Both the position numbers and the translations under genes were made by a program. Shown in pieces: positions 25,662 through 34,065 of a DNA stretch of 55,868 bases; within the stretch, counting starts at the first letter, position 1, and each line of letters begins with the position of its first letter. The stretch comes from Chloroflexota bacterium (GTDB lineage: Bacteria; Chloroflexota; Limnocylindria; Limnocylindrales; CSP1-4), in assembly GCA_016781485.1 (NCBI GenBank), contig JADDQH010000007.1, positions 1 to 55,868 on the forward strand, written 5' to 3'. The notes under the pieces were generated by a model. The model had not been told where the DNA came from and made no database searches. It was given only the letters and a program-made list of their open reading frames with translations.

Positions 25662-26447
25662 ATGCCGAGGACGGTCACCGCGACCCGCTACGTGACACCG
25701 CTCCGCGAGGGCAGCTCGCTCCCGGCCGTGGTCGAGGCCGACGATGACGGGCTGTACGTCGTGAAGTTCCGCGGGGCCGGCCAGGGACCCAAGGCGCTGA
25801 TCGCCGAGCTCGTGGCGGGGGAGATCGGGCGCAGACTCGGGCTACCCGTCCCCGAGATCGTCTTCGTCGAGCTCGACCCGGCGCTCGGGCGGAACGAGCC
25901 GGATCGGGAGATCCAGGAACTCCTCGAGCGGAGCTCGGGGCTGAACGTGGGGCTCGACTTCCTGCCCGGTGCGCTCGCGTTCCACCCAGCTGTCGGCCCC
26001 GTGCCTTCGGCCGAGCTCGCTGCGGGCATCGTCTGGTTCGATGCGCTCGTCACCAACATCGACCGGACGCCCAAGAACGTGAACCTGCTCGTCTGGCACC
26101 GCCGGCTGTGGCTCATCGATCACGGCGCCTCCCTCTACATCCAGCACACTTGGCGCAACCCCGCCGAGCACGCCCGGCGCGGGTTCCCGCAGGTCCGCGA
26201 CCACGTCCTCCTCCCGTACGCCGACTCGATCGTCGACGCCGATGAGCGGCTCGCGCCACGCCTCATCCAAGAGGGACTCGAGGACATCGTGGCCTCGATC
26301 CCTGACTCGTGGCTCGCCGTCCCCGCGCTGCTTCCGGGGGGCGATGTCGCCAACGCCCGCGGACCCTATGTGGAGTACCTGCTCCGACGGCTCGAAGCGC
26401 CCCGACCGTTCGTCGAGGAGGCCGAACGTGCCCGGCTCGCGGCCTGA
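25662..26447 (+). CDS. HipA-family kinase (single-domain HipA_2-like)
   Basis: A 261-residue protein. The ATP-binding segment is LYVVKFRGAGQGPKALIAEL, then GRRLGLPVPEIVFVEL. The catalytic segment FDALVTNIDRTPKNVNLL holds the D-x-x-x-x-N pair of protein-kinase-like folds, and LWLIDHGASLY is the DFG-like metal motif. Unlike classical HipA toxins (about 440 residues) it lacks the N-terminal subdomain, and there is no HipB-type helix-turn-helix partner gene. It overlaps the DUF3037 gene by 20 bp, the usual arrangement for this family. The start is fixed by a -10 box 7 nt upstream. It may phosphorylate a protein or tRNA-synthetase-like target; the target is unknown. Confidence 0.85.
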   Translation: MPRTVTATRYVTPLREGSSLPAVVEADDDGLYVVKFRGAGQGPKALIAELVAGEIGRRLGLPVPEIVFVELDPALGRNEPDREIQELLERSSGLNVGLDFLPGALAFHPAVGPVPSAELAAGIVWFDALVTNIDRTPKNVNLLVWHRRLWLIDHGASLYIQHTWRNPAEHARRGFPQVRDHVLLPYADSIVDADERLAPRLIQEGLEDIVASIPDSWLAVPALLPGGDVANARGPYVEYLLRRLEAPRPFVEEAERARLAA

Positions 26448-26856
26448 GTCAGGCGGGGCGTGCCAGCGCTCGCGCGCGCCGTTCGAGTACGCAATCATCC
26501 GCGTCGTGCCACGGGTAGAACGGGGAGAGAGGCTGAACGCCGGGATCGTCCTGTTCTGTCGCCCGAAGCGGTTCCTCGACGCGCGGGTCCACCTCGACGA
26601 GGACCTGTTGCGCGCGCTCGCGCCGGAATGCGACCCGGCCACCGTCCGTCCTCACCTCGCCGCGATCCCCCGGATCTGCGCCGGCGACCGCGCGTCGGGT
26701 CCCATCGCGCGGCTCCCGATGCCAGAACGGTTCCGGTGGCTCGTCGCCCCGAGCAGCACGGTCATCCAGGCCTCGGAGGTCCATGCCGGACTCACCGATG
26801 ATCCGCGCGCGACGCTCGACCACCTCTTCCGGGAGCTCGTCACGGAGCGAGCGTGA
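26428..26856 (+). CDS. DUF3037 family protein, partner of the HipA-like kinase
   Basis: A 142-residue protein from a GTG at 26428, with GAGGAGG upstream inside the kinase gene. The core is FEYAIIRVVPRVERGERLNAGIVLFCRPKRFLDAR, the conserved DUF3037 opening, and the C-terminal FRWLVAPSSTVIQASEVHAGLTDDP is also conserved. The start lies inside the kinase gene (20-bp overlap), so the two are translationally coupled in a fixed ratio. DUF3037 genes are commonly found next to short HipA-like kinases; the joint function is not established. A complex or a kinase-regulator pair is a reasonable inference. Confidence 0.8.
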   Translation: MPGSRPESGGACQRSRAPFEYAIIRVVPRVERGERLNAGIVLFCRPKRFLDARVHLDEDLLRALAPECDPATVRPHLAAIPRICAGDRASGPIARLPMPERFRWLVAPSSTVIQASEVHAGLTDDPRATLDHLFRELVTERA

Positions 26857-26988
26857 CTACGGGAACGCGCCGGGGACCTGGACGCGGGCGGACGGAGGAC
26901 CCGAGCGTCGAGCTCGCGAAGTCGGGCGGGAACGGAAACGAACGACCAGAATGACGAGCGCAGGACGAGGCGGACGAAGGAGGCGACG

Positions 26989-27219
26989 ATGACGGATCGA
27001 GACCGGATCGGCGATCAGCTGCACGGGCGGGATGAGGCTGGTCGGCCCAGCCGTCCAGCTCCAGGGCTCAATCCGCAGTCCGGTGGATCAGGGTTCGATT
27101 CGGAGCCGCTCGCCGGCGAGGGCGCTGACGAGGAGGAAGCGGTGATCACCCGCGGGCCGGGACACGGAACGGGAAGCGGGGTCGCCGGCGAGGGAACGAC
27201 CGAGGAGGCGGATCGGTAG
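26989..27219 (+). CDS. Small acidic Gly-rich protein
   Basis: A 76-residue low-complexity protein (MTDRDRIGDQLHGRDEAGRP ... GFDSEPLAGEGADEEEAVI ... GEGTTEEADR), Gly-, Glu- and Asp-rich, with no hydrophobic segment. AAGGAGG at 26977-26983, 5 nt before the ATG, is close to the ideal Shine-Dalgarno site. No family is recognised. It lies between DUF3037 (132-bp gap) and msrA on the same strand. Confidence 0.6.
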   Translation: MTDRDRIGDQLHGRDEAGRPSRPAPGLNPQSGGSGFDSEPLAGEGADEEEAVITRGPGHGTGSGVAGEGTTEEADR

Positions 27220-27303
27220 GACGAGGGTAGGGGCGCGCGCAGCGGGCGCGATGAGAGGCTCGGCGGAGGTCGACTAGACTGGGGACAGAAGGAGACCGTC
27301 CCG

Positions 27304-27975
27304 ATGTTCTTGTTCAGCGACCCGCGCAAGTCCAAGCTCCCGTCCCGTGGGGACGCTCTTCCCGGCCGCTCTGGCCGCCCCTTCGCGGTGCCGGAACGGC
27401 ACTTCGTGAACGGGGAGCGGCTCGAGCCGCCGTACGCGGAGGGTACGGAGATCGCGATGTTCGGGCTCGGCTGCTTCTGGGGTGCCGAGCGCCTCTTCTG
27501 GGAGACGCCAGGCGTCATCGTGACCGCCGTCGGATATGCAGGTGGGCTGACACCGAACCCGACGTACAAGGAGGCCTGCACCGGGCTCACGGGGCACGCC
27601 GAGGTGGTGCGAGTGGTCTTCGACCCCAAGCGGGTTTCGTACGAGGAGCTGCTGCGGGTGTTCTGGGAGAACCACGACCCGACGCAGGGGATGCGTCAGG
27701 GCAACGACATCGGCACGCAGTACCGCTCCGCGATCTACACATACGGCGAAGAGCAGCGCCGAACGGCCGAGGCGTCACGCGAGGCGTACCAGCGCGCGCT
27801 GTCCGAGGCCGGCTACGGCGAGATCACGACCGAGATCGCCGACGCGCCCGAGTTCTACTTCGCAGAGGACTACCACCAGCAGTACCTCGCCAAGAACCCG
27901 GACGGCTACTGCCCGGATCACTCGACCGGTATCGCGTGCCCCATCGGCGTAGGGGTGCGCGCACGGTCCGCTTAG
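27304..27975 (+). CDS. msrA: Peptide-methionine (S)-S-oxide reductase MsrA
   Basis: A 223-residue cytosolic enzyme that reduces methionine-S-sulfoxide in proteins. The catalytic Cys57 lies in [70 protein letters not shown] and [16 protein letters not shown] follow in the normal order, with resolving Cys residues in the C-terminal tail (DGYCPDH, IACPIG). The N-terminal 50 residues, with [12 protein letters not shown], are the extension seen in many bacterial MsrA proteins. A TAGACT -10 and AAGGAG precede the ATG. The 3' end overlaps the stop of the convergent monooxygenase pseudogene. Confidence 0.95.
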   Translation: MFLFSDPRKSKLPSRGDALPGRSGRPFAVPERHFVNGERLEPPYAEGTEIAMFGLGCFWGAERLFWETPGVIVTAVGYAGGLTPNPTYKEACTGLTGHAEVVRVVFDPKRVSYEELLRVFWENHDPTQGMRQGNDIGTQYRSAIYTYGEEQRRTAEASREAYQRALSEAGYGEITTEIADAPEFYFAEDYHQQYLAKNPDGYCPDHSTGIACPIGVGVRARSA

Positions 27976-28729
27976 GTCCGCGGCTCCAGGTCGTTTGGTA
28001 GTCCCATTCGCTCCGCCAGGTAGCGCCCGTCAAGGATGGCGCCGGGCAGTGTCGCCGAACCCTGGGTGTGCTGCCATAGAAGGCCGAGGAAGTAGAGGCC
28101 GGGCACGTCACTGACGCCGCGTCGCTGCCGCGGGAATCCCTGCTCGTCCCGGATCGGCAGGTCGATCCACTCGTAGTCGAGACGGTAGCCGGTCGTCCAG
28201 ATGACGGTAGACACGCCGGCGTCGCGGAGATCGATCTCGGGGAGTTCCGGCGGGTCGAAGGCGAATGGCAGGCGGTCATCGGGAGGGGCGTCGATGCTCC
28301 GATCGTCGGGACCCGCGGGACGTGGAAATTACCGGTCGCGACGACGACCTCACGCGCGTCGATCACGCCCTGGCTCGTTTCCAACCGGAAGCCACCGCCG
28401 TGGCGCGCGGTCAGCCGTCGGACGACGGTGTCGAGGGCGATCGGCGCCGCGATCTGATCGGCGTACCGAGCGACGCGGCGGACGATCTCGTCCCGCGGCA
28501 TGAACCCGCCCGGATCGGGGCCGTCGTAGGAGTGGCCCGGGAACGACGCCGACCAGTTCGGGGTCACCAGCCGGAAACCATCCCAGCGGTCCTGCCAGCC
28601 GCCTCCCCGCGTCGTTCGCCGTTCGAGGACGAGGTGCTCGCTACCGGCCTGGCGCAGGAACCAGCTCATCGTGAGACCGGCGTGACCAGCGCCGACGACG
28701 ACGCTGTCGACCGTCGACGGTAGAGCCAT
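27972..28729 (-). pseudogene. Flavin-dependent monooxygenase with an internal deletion and frameshift
   Basis: From an ATG at 28729 (ribosome site AAGGAGG) the first frame reads a normal FAD/NAD(P)-binding monooxygenase N terminus: VDSVVVGAGHAGLTMSWFLR (Rossmann GxGxxG), GGGWQDRWDGFRLVTPNW, and VVVATGNFHVPRVPTIGA. There homology breaks. The correct continuation appears in another frame as PPELPEIDLRDAGVSTVIW, then TTGYRLDYEWIDLPIRDEQG and VPGLYFLGLLWQHTQGSATL, the family's C terminus. The second NAD(P)-binding region (roughly 150-180 residues) is missing. The gene cannot make a working enzyme, but both ends are well preserved, which suggests recent decay or a collapsed assembly. Confidence 0.8.
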
Positions 28730-29299
28730 CTCAGACCTCCTTGTGGTGCCCCTCGGTCCGCGACATCAGGAACCGAGAGAGACTACTCGCAAGGACGTCT
28801 GGCGCCTCCAGCCCCGCCATATCCCGGCGCCGTCGACCACGCGAGCTCGGCGTCGAGCGGAAGGTCGACGAACTCGAGTACAGGATCCGGAACCTCGAGA
28901 ACGTCCTTCGAACGTCGACGTCCACGTCGCGCAGACGCTGTAGACCGTCGAACGTATCGATTCGAAGGTCCGGTAGGCGTGACGATGGTGCCTATTCGCA
29001 AACCCCAACGGCTACTCCCTGGGGTGACTCGGACCGGTGGTAGCCTTCATCCGTGGAACGCGACGCCGTCTTCACGGACCCCGACCTCAGTTGCCCAAAA
29101 GCTCGGATGACGCCGCCAGGAACGGTTCGTTGGACCCTTCCAGCGCCCAGCCGGCAGAGTCACCCCGCATGAGAACGCTGCAAGATCTCGCGGCTCGTGG
29201 TCCCGGACCTCGACTGCGGCACCCGCGGGACGGATGTGGCGTGCCCAGTCGGCGTCGCCGAGGCGTCCGAGTCTCACCCCGGTCGCACGACGACGGGAC
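28730..29299. other. Region without a recognised gene
   Basis: About 570 bp between the monooxygenase pseudogene and the DUF1992 gene. Short frames exist on both strands, but none matches a family. On the plus strand VERKVDELEYRIRNLENVL (about 28855-28912) looks like a coiled-coil C terminus, which a one-base shift would continue to VDVHVAQTL and a stop at 28943; this could be the tail of a decayed gene. Confidence 0.3.
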
Positions 29300-29791
29300 G
29301 TGAAGCTCGATCGGCGAAAGGCGCCGACGAGCGCGACCCATCGGGACGGGGAAGGCCAGAAGAAGGTCGCCCGCGATTATCCGAGCCTCGTCGAACGGCT
29401 GATCCAGGAGGCCCAGGAGCAGGGCAAGTTCGACCACCTGCCGGGCCGTTGCAAGCCGCTGCAGCTGGACGACGACCGGCACGCGGGGGAATGGGCGCTC
29501 GCGTTCCGAATCCTGAAGAACGCGAACGTTGCGCCCCCCTGGATCGAGGCGGACAAGGAGGTCCGACACCTCCGGGGCGCGCTCGACCGCCTGCTCGAGC
29601 GGTCGGCCCGCGCCTCCTTGCTGATGCGAGGACGGTACCGTCGGGAGCTCGGTCAGCTCGTCGAGGCTCACAACCGGGCGGTCGAGCAGGTGAACGCCTA
29701 CGCGCCCACCGAGCGACAGCACCGTCGCCGCCTCGTCCTCGAGAACGAGATGCAGAGGCTCGAGGAGGCATTCGGGAAGAAGCAGCCCTAG
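29300..29791 (+). CDS. DUF1992 (DnaJ-homologue C28 domain) protein
   Basis: A 163-residue protein. I take the GTG at 29300 (VKLDRRKAPTS); the frame is open further upstream to 29234. The domain YPSLVERLIQEAQEQGKFDH-LPGRCKPLQLDDD-RHAGEWALAFRILKNANVAPPW is the conserved DUF1992 region. The remainder is a charged helix (RGRYRRELGQLVEAHNRAVE...). The family is widespread, also called DnaJ-family-domain protein, but carries no J domain; its function is unknown. It is convergent with the S9 peptidase, with the two 3' ends touching at 29788-29791. Confidence 0.75.
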   Translation: MKLDRRKAPTSATHRDGEGQKKVARDYPSLVERLIQEAQEQGKFDHLPGRCKPLQLDDDRHAGEWALAFRILKNANVAPPWIEADKEVRHLRGALDRLLERSARASLLMRGRYRRELGQLVEAHNRAVEQVNAYAPTERQHRRRLVLENEMQRLEEAFGKKQP

Positions 29792-31647
29792 CGGTGCGGC
29801 TGCACCCCTGCTCCCTCGCGCAGCACCCGCTCCGCGAACTCAAGCATCTTCTGCTGGTGCTCGATCGCCAGCTCGGCGTTGGCCGACGAACCGCCGTGCC
29901 CCGCCTCGAACCACACGACCTCGATCGGCTTGCCGAGCTCGCGCATACGCGCCTCGTACAGCTCGACCTGCCGCTCAGGGCAGCGTGAGTCGTTGCGACC
30001 CTGGATGATGAGCACAGGAGCCGCTACGCGCTCGGCGTACGTGATCGGCGAGCTCTCCACGTACTGCTCCATCCGCTCCTCGGGAGGCCCGCCGAAGAAC
30101 GCGCGGTCGTAGGCACGCAGGATCTCGTTCTCGTCCTCGTACTCCGTGACGAAATCGGCGACGGCGACGCCGGCCATGCCGCCCGCCCACAGCTCCGGCC
30201 GGACGCCGAGCGCCTGGAGCGTGAGGTACCCGCCGTACGACCACCCCGTCAGGAGGATCCCTTCGGGTCGCGCGATGCCCTCACGGATCAGCCACTCGCG
30301 CGCCGCGACCATGTCGCGCACCTCCCAGTAGCCCGGCCGGCCCCAGATCTTCTGCTGGAACTCGCGTCCGAAGGTGGTGGAGCCGCGGTAGTTGACGGTC
30401 AGGAACGCGAAGCCGTGATCGAGCCAGGCCTGGCTGATCGGGGAGAAGACCTCGAGCGTCACCGACTCGGGCCCGCCGTGCGTCTCGAGGATCGTCGGGA
30501 ACGGGCCTTCCCCTTGTGGGACCGCCAGCCAGCCCTGGATCCGCTGTCCGTCGACCGATTCGTACGTGATCGAGCGCCACGGTCGCCCCGGCGCGACGGC
30601 GCCCGACGGCAGCAGCGTCCGGGTGCGCCTTCCGGTCGACGCATCGAGCGCGATCGCCTGCAGGGGCGTCGTGGAGTCCTGCCAGACGGCAAAGATCTCG
30701 CCGTACGGACCGAAATAGGCGCCCGGCGCGTATCGACCGTACGAGCCCGGCGGGCTGTGCAGGCGCCGCGGCGCTCCGCCGTTCACCGACGCGACGTGGA
30801 GTGTCTGCACGGCTCGGTCGACCTGGCACAGCAGCACATGCTCGGCATCGTCGGCCCAGTCCCACGTGATCAGCTCACCGCCGAGGTCCGCGACCTCGAG
30901 GTCACGACGCTCGTCTGTGCGCGGGTCCCAAACGAGCGGACGCCGAGCCCCCGTCCTGTTGCTCGATGCGACGAGCCGTGCGTCGCCGCGCATCTTCGAG
31001 AACACGACATCGGTGATGCTCGTGTCCTCGCCATCCCACAGCTCTCCGATCCAGTCGCCACTCTCGCCGTCGAGCGCGAGAAGGCTGAACTGCGGCTTCC
31101 CCGATCGCTCCGTTGACGCCAGCGCGACGATCGACCCGTCGGAGGAAACGCCGGCGACGTCGGACAGGCTCCGAGTCGAATGGAGGATCCGAGGCGCCGT
31201 GACCTCTCCGTCGGGTCCGAGGTCGACCGCGTACAGGGTGAAGCCATCGCTGCGCGCGGCGTTGAACGCGAGCCGGCGGCCGGCTGCGCTGATGACGAGG
31301 TCAGAGGATGCGTACGGGGCGAGCGCAGGGGTCACGTCCTCCGGCTCGCCGCCCTCCCACGGGACCCGTACCCAGTGGCCGATCTCGTTGCCGCGCTCGT
31401 CGTCGAGGTAGTAGACCCACCGTCCGTCCGGCGACAGGACCCCGAAGGTGAGTCCTTCCGGCTTCTTCGTCAGGACGCCCAAGGTCCCGTCGCCGACGCT
31501 CCACGAGTGGAGCTGCTGGATCCCGGAAGGGTCCGTCACGACGAGGCCACGGTCGGGCGCCGAGTGGGCGATCTCCGCGATCCGCACCGTGGCCGCCCGG
31601 AACCGCCCCTTCCACGGCGCGTCGTCCTGCGTTTGGGTCGGTGTCAC
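29788..31647 (-). CDS. S9 family prolyl-oligopeptidase-like serine peptidase
   Basis: A 619-residue protein. The GTG at 31647 is chosen because GGGAGG lies 5 nt upstream; the frame continues to 31815 without homology. The first ~370 residues are a beta-propeller (LTFGVLSPDGRWVYYLDDER, GRRLAFNAARSDGFTLYAVD), which gates access to the C-terminal alpha/beta-hydrolase domain. Catalytic residues are the Ser in LLTGWSYGGYLTLQAL, the Asp in IIQGRNDSRCPERQ and the His in FEAGHGGSSAN. THGGPE and VNYRGSTTFGREFQ are typical acylaminoacyl-peptidase features. It should cut short peptides in the cytosol. No signal peptide is seen. Confidence 0.92.
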   Translation of the reverse strand: MTPTQTQDDAPWKGRFRAATVRIAEIAHSAPDRGLVVTDPSGIQQLHSWSVGDGTLGVLTKKPEGLTFGVLSPDGRWVYYLDDERGNEIGHWVRVPWEGGEPEDVTPALAPYASSDLVISAAGRRLAFNAARSDGFTLYAVDLGPDGEVTAPRILHSTRSLSDVAGVSSDGSIVALASTERSGKPQFSLLALDGESGDWIGELWDGEDTSITDVVFSKMRGDARLVASSNRTGARRPLVWDPRTDERRDLEVADLGGELITWDWADDAEHVLLCQVDRAVQTLHVASVNGGAPRRLHSPPGSYGRYAPGAYFGPYGEIFAVWQDSTTPLQAIALDASTGRRTRTLLPSGAVAPGRPWRSITYESVDGQRIQGWLAVPQGEGPFPTILETHGGPESVTLEVFSPISQAWLDHGFAFLTVNYRGSTTFGREFQQKIWGRPGYWEVRDMVAAREWLIREGIARPEGILLTGWSYGGYLTLQALGVRPELWAGGMAGVAVADFVTEYEDENEILRAYDRAFFGGPPEERMEQYVESSPITYAERVAAPVLIIQGRNDSRCPERQVELYEARMRELGKPIEVVWFEAGHGGSSANAELAIEHQQKMLEFAERVLREGAGVQPHR

Positions 31648-31832
31648 GATCGCCTCCCACTCCTGTTGCTCGTCCGTCCGTCGTCGCCGTGCCGCTGACG
31701 GCCAAAGATACGGTCGCTGCTCCAGACGAGGGCGCTGGGTGACGCACGAGTGATATGCGCCCTCGTCTCGGCCGGAGATGTCCGCTACCTCGCGTGTCGG
31801 AACCTCTGCCGACACGCCGAAGAGGACGAAGC

Positions 31833-32078
31833 ATGACCGAGGAATGGAACACGCGGCTGACAGGCCGCGACGACGAACCCGGCCTGATCAAGGACCAGCC
31901 GACGCCGGAGCCGGGGACCGACTTCCGCGGCGAGGTCGAGCGCGAACTGAGCGAGATCCAGGGCGGTGAAGCAAGCGGCGAGGCGCGGGGGCAGGCGTCG
32001 GGCGGGCCTGAGCTCAAGGGGCAGGGAGGCGCCACGGACAGCGACGTCAGCGAGACGGCGTTGCCGGGGGAGGCGTAG
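31833..32078 (+). CDS. Small acidic Gly-rich protein
   Basis: An 81-residue hydrophilic protein (MTEEWNTRLTGRDDEPGLIK, DQPTPEPGTDFRGEVERELS, EIQGGEASGEARGQASGG...), acidic, with a short helical central part and a Gly/Ala-rich tail. AGAGGA precedes the ATG. There is no signal, membrane segment or recognised family. It is divergent from the S9 peptidase and convergent with the membrane-protein gene, with a strong hairpin at their junction. Confidence 0.55.
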   Translation: MTEEWNTRLTGRDDEPGLIKDQPTPEPGTDFRGEVERELSEIQGGEASGEARGQASGGPELKGQGGATDSDVSETALPGEA

Positions 32079-32099
32079 GCGGCACCAGGATCGGCCCGA

Positions 32100-32131
32100 C
32101 AGTCACGTCCCGCTACGCCGGGACGTGACTG
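32100..32131. terminator. Terminator hairpin overlapping a stop codon
   Basis: A perfect 13-bp stem (32100-32112 with 32119-32131) and a 6-nt loop. The right arm lies in the last codons of the minus-strand membrane-protein gene, whose stop codon is in the loop. It can end transcripts from both directions. Confidence 0.7.
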
Positions 32132-33234
32132 CGCGAGGTATCGACGAGGTCGAAGTAGAGGAGGGTGATCACCGCGGGGACGAGCGGCGCGAGGACGACC
32201 TGTACGAGTCCGGTCAGGAGCGTCGCCACCAGATAGGCGCCGACGTCAGCGCGCAGGATGCCCTCGAAGTAGGTCGGCATCACGAAGAACGTGATGACGC
32301 TGGAGAGGATGCCCACCACGAGCCCGATGACGAGGACGATCGCGAACGTCCTCCACATCTGTCCGCGCAGGAGTCCCCAGCTGCGCTTGAGCGCCGCGAC
32401 GGGGCCGAGCCGCTCGTGGACCAGTGCTGGGACAGCCACGATGAGCCGGACCATCACCGCGATCGTGACGACGACGCTCGCGACCGCGAACAGCACCGAG
32501 CCGAGGACGAACAGCACGAGTGAGCCGGTCCCCGGACCGCCAAGGACCACGGCGAGGACCAGGAGGACGACGACAGCGCCGAACAGCCCCACGAGGATCG
32601 CCACGTACAGACCGACCTGCGCCAGCGTCGTGAGCACGACGGCGCCGGCGAGTCGCGTCAGCGCCCGCAACACCTCGGGCGCCGCCGGGCGATCCCCGCG
32701 CCTCCCGCGCCCCACGATGTACGCGCCGGCCGCGAACGCGAGGTTGCCGAGGACGCCCGCGACCAAGATGAAGAGGAAGAGCAACGCCATCACCAGCGCG
32801 AGATCTTCGGGCAGCGGTGAGCCCCCGGGACGGGGGTCGAGCGGGGTGCGCGAAGCCGGGCCGAACGTGAAGGGGTCGTAGAACCTCCTCGTGAGCTCGT
32901 TCTGGTAGGCCATCAACGGCACGCTGAGGAGGATGATCGGCAGCTGCAGGAGCGCCGTGGACCCGACGAGCAGCAGGAAGTACCGGCGGTAGAGCGAGAA
33001 CGCCTCCTCGAACAGGTCGCCGATCCCACGCCGTCTTGGCGGTTCCGGTCCCCATCCGCCGGACTGACCCCATCCAGGATCGCCGGGGCCGGTTTGAGCG
33101 GGTCCCGGTGCTCCCCACCCGTCCGGTTGCCCCCGGGCCGGGCCCCGCCCGCCTGGTTCCCCCCATCCCGCGCGCTGCCCGCCGGGTTGCCCCCCGGGGC
33201 CACCCACGTCGGGTCGCCAGTCACCCTCGTTCAT
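32113..33234 (-). CDS. Membrane protein with a Gly/Trp-rich N-terminal tail
   Basis: A 373-residue protein. Residues 1-68 are a low-complexity Gly/Pro/Trp tail with repeated GWG-type units (GGQRAGWGEPGGRG, PDGWGAPGPAQTG). Then IGDLFEEAFSLYRRYFLLLVGSTALLQLPII begins a domain of about six membrane segments, the glycerophosphodiester-phosphodiesterase-membrane-domain (DUF7544-like) type seen in many actinobacterial proteins, with VHERLGPVAALKRSWGLLRG as the conserved cytoplasmic turn. The function is unknown. It follows the RDD gene by 13 bp and is last in a three-gene operon. GTGAAGG is the ribosome site. Confidence 0.75.
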   Translation of the reverse strand: MNEGDWRPDVGGPGGQPGGQRAGWGEPGGRGPARGQPDGWGAPGPAQTGPGDPGWGQSGGWGPEPPRRRGIGDLFEEAFSLYRRYFLLLVGSTALLQLPIILLSVPLMAYQNELTRRFYDPFTFGPASRTPLDPRPGGSPLPEDLALVMALLFLFILVAGVLGNLAFAAGAYIVGRGRRGDRPAAPEVLRALTRLAGAVVLTTLAQVGLYVAILVGLFGAVVVLLVLAVVLGGPGTGSLVLFVLGSVLFAVASVVVTIAVMVRLIVAVPALVHERLGPVAALKRSWGLLRGQMWRTFAIVLVIGLVVGILSSVITFFVMPTYFEGILRADVGAYLVATLLTGLVQVVLAPLVPAVITLLYFDLVDTSRSHVPA

Positions 33235-33247
33235 CGTCGCGTTGCCT

Positions 33248-34048
33248 TCACCCGGCCCGCTTCACGACGACGGTACCGGCGATCTTGTCGTGCCAGCCCT
33301 GCTTCCGCGGGTCGAAGGCCGCCCAGATCAAGCCGATGAAGAGCACTACCGAGGAGATGATGTAGCCGACGTAGCGAAGGATCGAGCGCCCGAGGCCTGG
33401 GGGTGAGCCGTCACTTTCGCGCGCGATCCGTAGCCCCAGCGCCATCATCCCGGGCGTCTGCCCCCGCCACGTCCAGAAGCCGACGAAGTACACGAGTGAG
33501 GCGAGCTGAGCCAGGCTGGAGGCGGTATCGAGAGGACCGAAGGCGGCCGCGGTCCGCTCCATGTACGCCCGTTCCCATGCCTCGACCTCCGCGGGACGCG
33601 CGTCGGGCCCCGGGAACGGGAGATCGGCAGTGATCGAGCCGAGTTGACTCAGCGCCGGCAGCATGATGACCACGGAGACGATCAGCAGCGGGATCAGATC
33701 GATGAGCCACGCGGCGAAGCGGATCCAGAAGCCTGCGTACTCCACGCCCGGCGCCGGTCCGAGCGGTCGTTGCGGGGAGCCATAGCCCGGCGGCGGGCCG
33801 TAGCCCGGCGGCGGGCCGTAGCCCTGTGGTGCGCCATAGCCGGGGGAAGGAGGTCCGCCCTGCGGCGGGCCGTACCCCGGCGGCGGTGCGTACCCGGGCG
33901 GGGGGCCGTAGCCCGGCGGCTGCTGCCGAGCAGGCGTGGGCGGTGTGGGCGCAGCGCCGTCAGGAGGAGTCGAAGAGTCGTCCGACACGACGCCGTCGGG
34001 CGGGAACGAACCCTCTGGCCGCTCGCGCTCGCGGTACGGTCCGCTCAT
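33248..34048 (-). CDS. RDD family membrane protein with a Pro/Gly/Tyr-rich tail
   Basis: A 266-residue protein. Residues 40-105 are a tandem PPGYGPPPGYAPP-type repeat, a flexible tail common in actinobacterial RDD and DUF4870 proteins. The RDD domain begins EYAGFWIRFAAWLIDLIPLLIV, with the Arg, Asp, Asp positions that name it, and continues with VYFVGFWTWRGQTPGMMALGLRI and SILRYVGYIISSVVLFIGLIW. The function is unknown; transport or membrane stress is suspected for some. AGGAGGGGGAG precedes the ATG. It is the second gene of the operon, 17 bp after DUF6582 and 13 bp before the next membrane protein. Confidence 0.85.
   Translation of the reverse strand: MSGPYRERERPEGSFPPDGVVSDDSSTPPDGAAPTPPTPARQQPPGYGPPPGYAPPPGYGPPQGGPPSPGYGAPQGYGPPPGYGPPPGYGSPQRPLGPAPGVEYAGFWIRFAAWLIDLIPLLIVSVVIMLPALSQLGSITADLPFPGPDARPAEVEAWERAYMERTAAAFGPLDTASSLAQLASLVYFVGFWTWRGQTPGMMALGLRIARESDGSPPGLGRSILRYVGYIISSVVLFIGLIWAAFDPRKQGWHDKIAGTVVVKRAG
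33770..33925. repeat. GC-rich minisatellite coding for the PPGYGPP tail
   Basis: Units such as CCGTAGCCCGGCGGCGG recur with variants about nine times and encode the Pro-Gly-Tyr repeat of the RDD protein. Unit-number variation between strains would be expected. Confidence 0.65.
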
Positions 34049-34065
34049 CTCCCCCTCCTCTTGCG

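Noticed and set aside
28731-28925. A 64-residue minus-strand ORF ending 1 bp before the monooxygenase start.
   Set aside because: Ser/Arg-rich with no homology; the AAGGAGG inside it is the ribosome site of the next gene.
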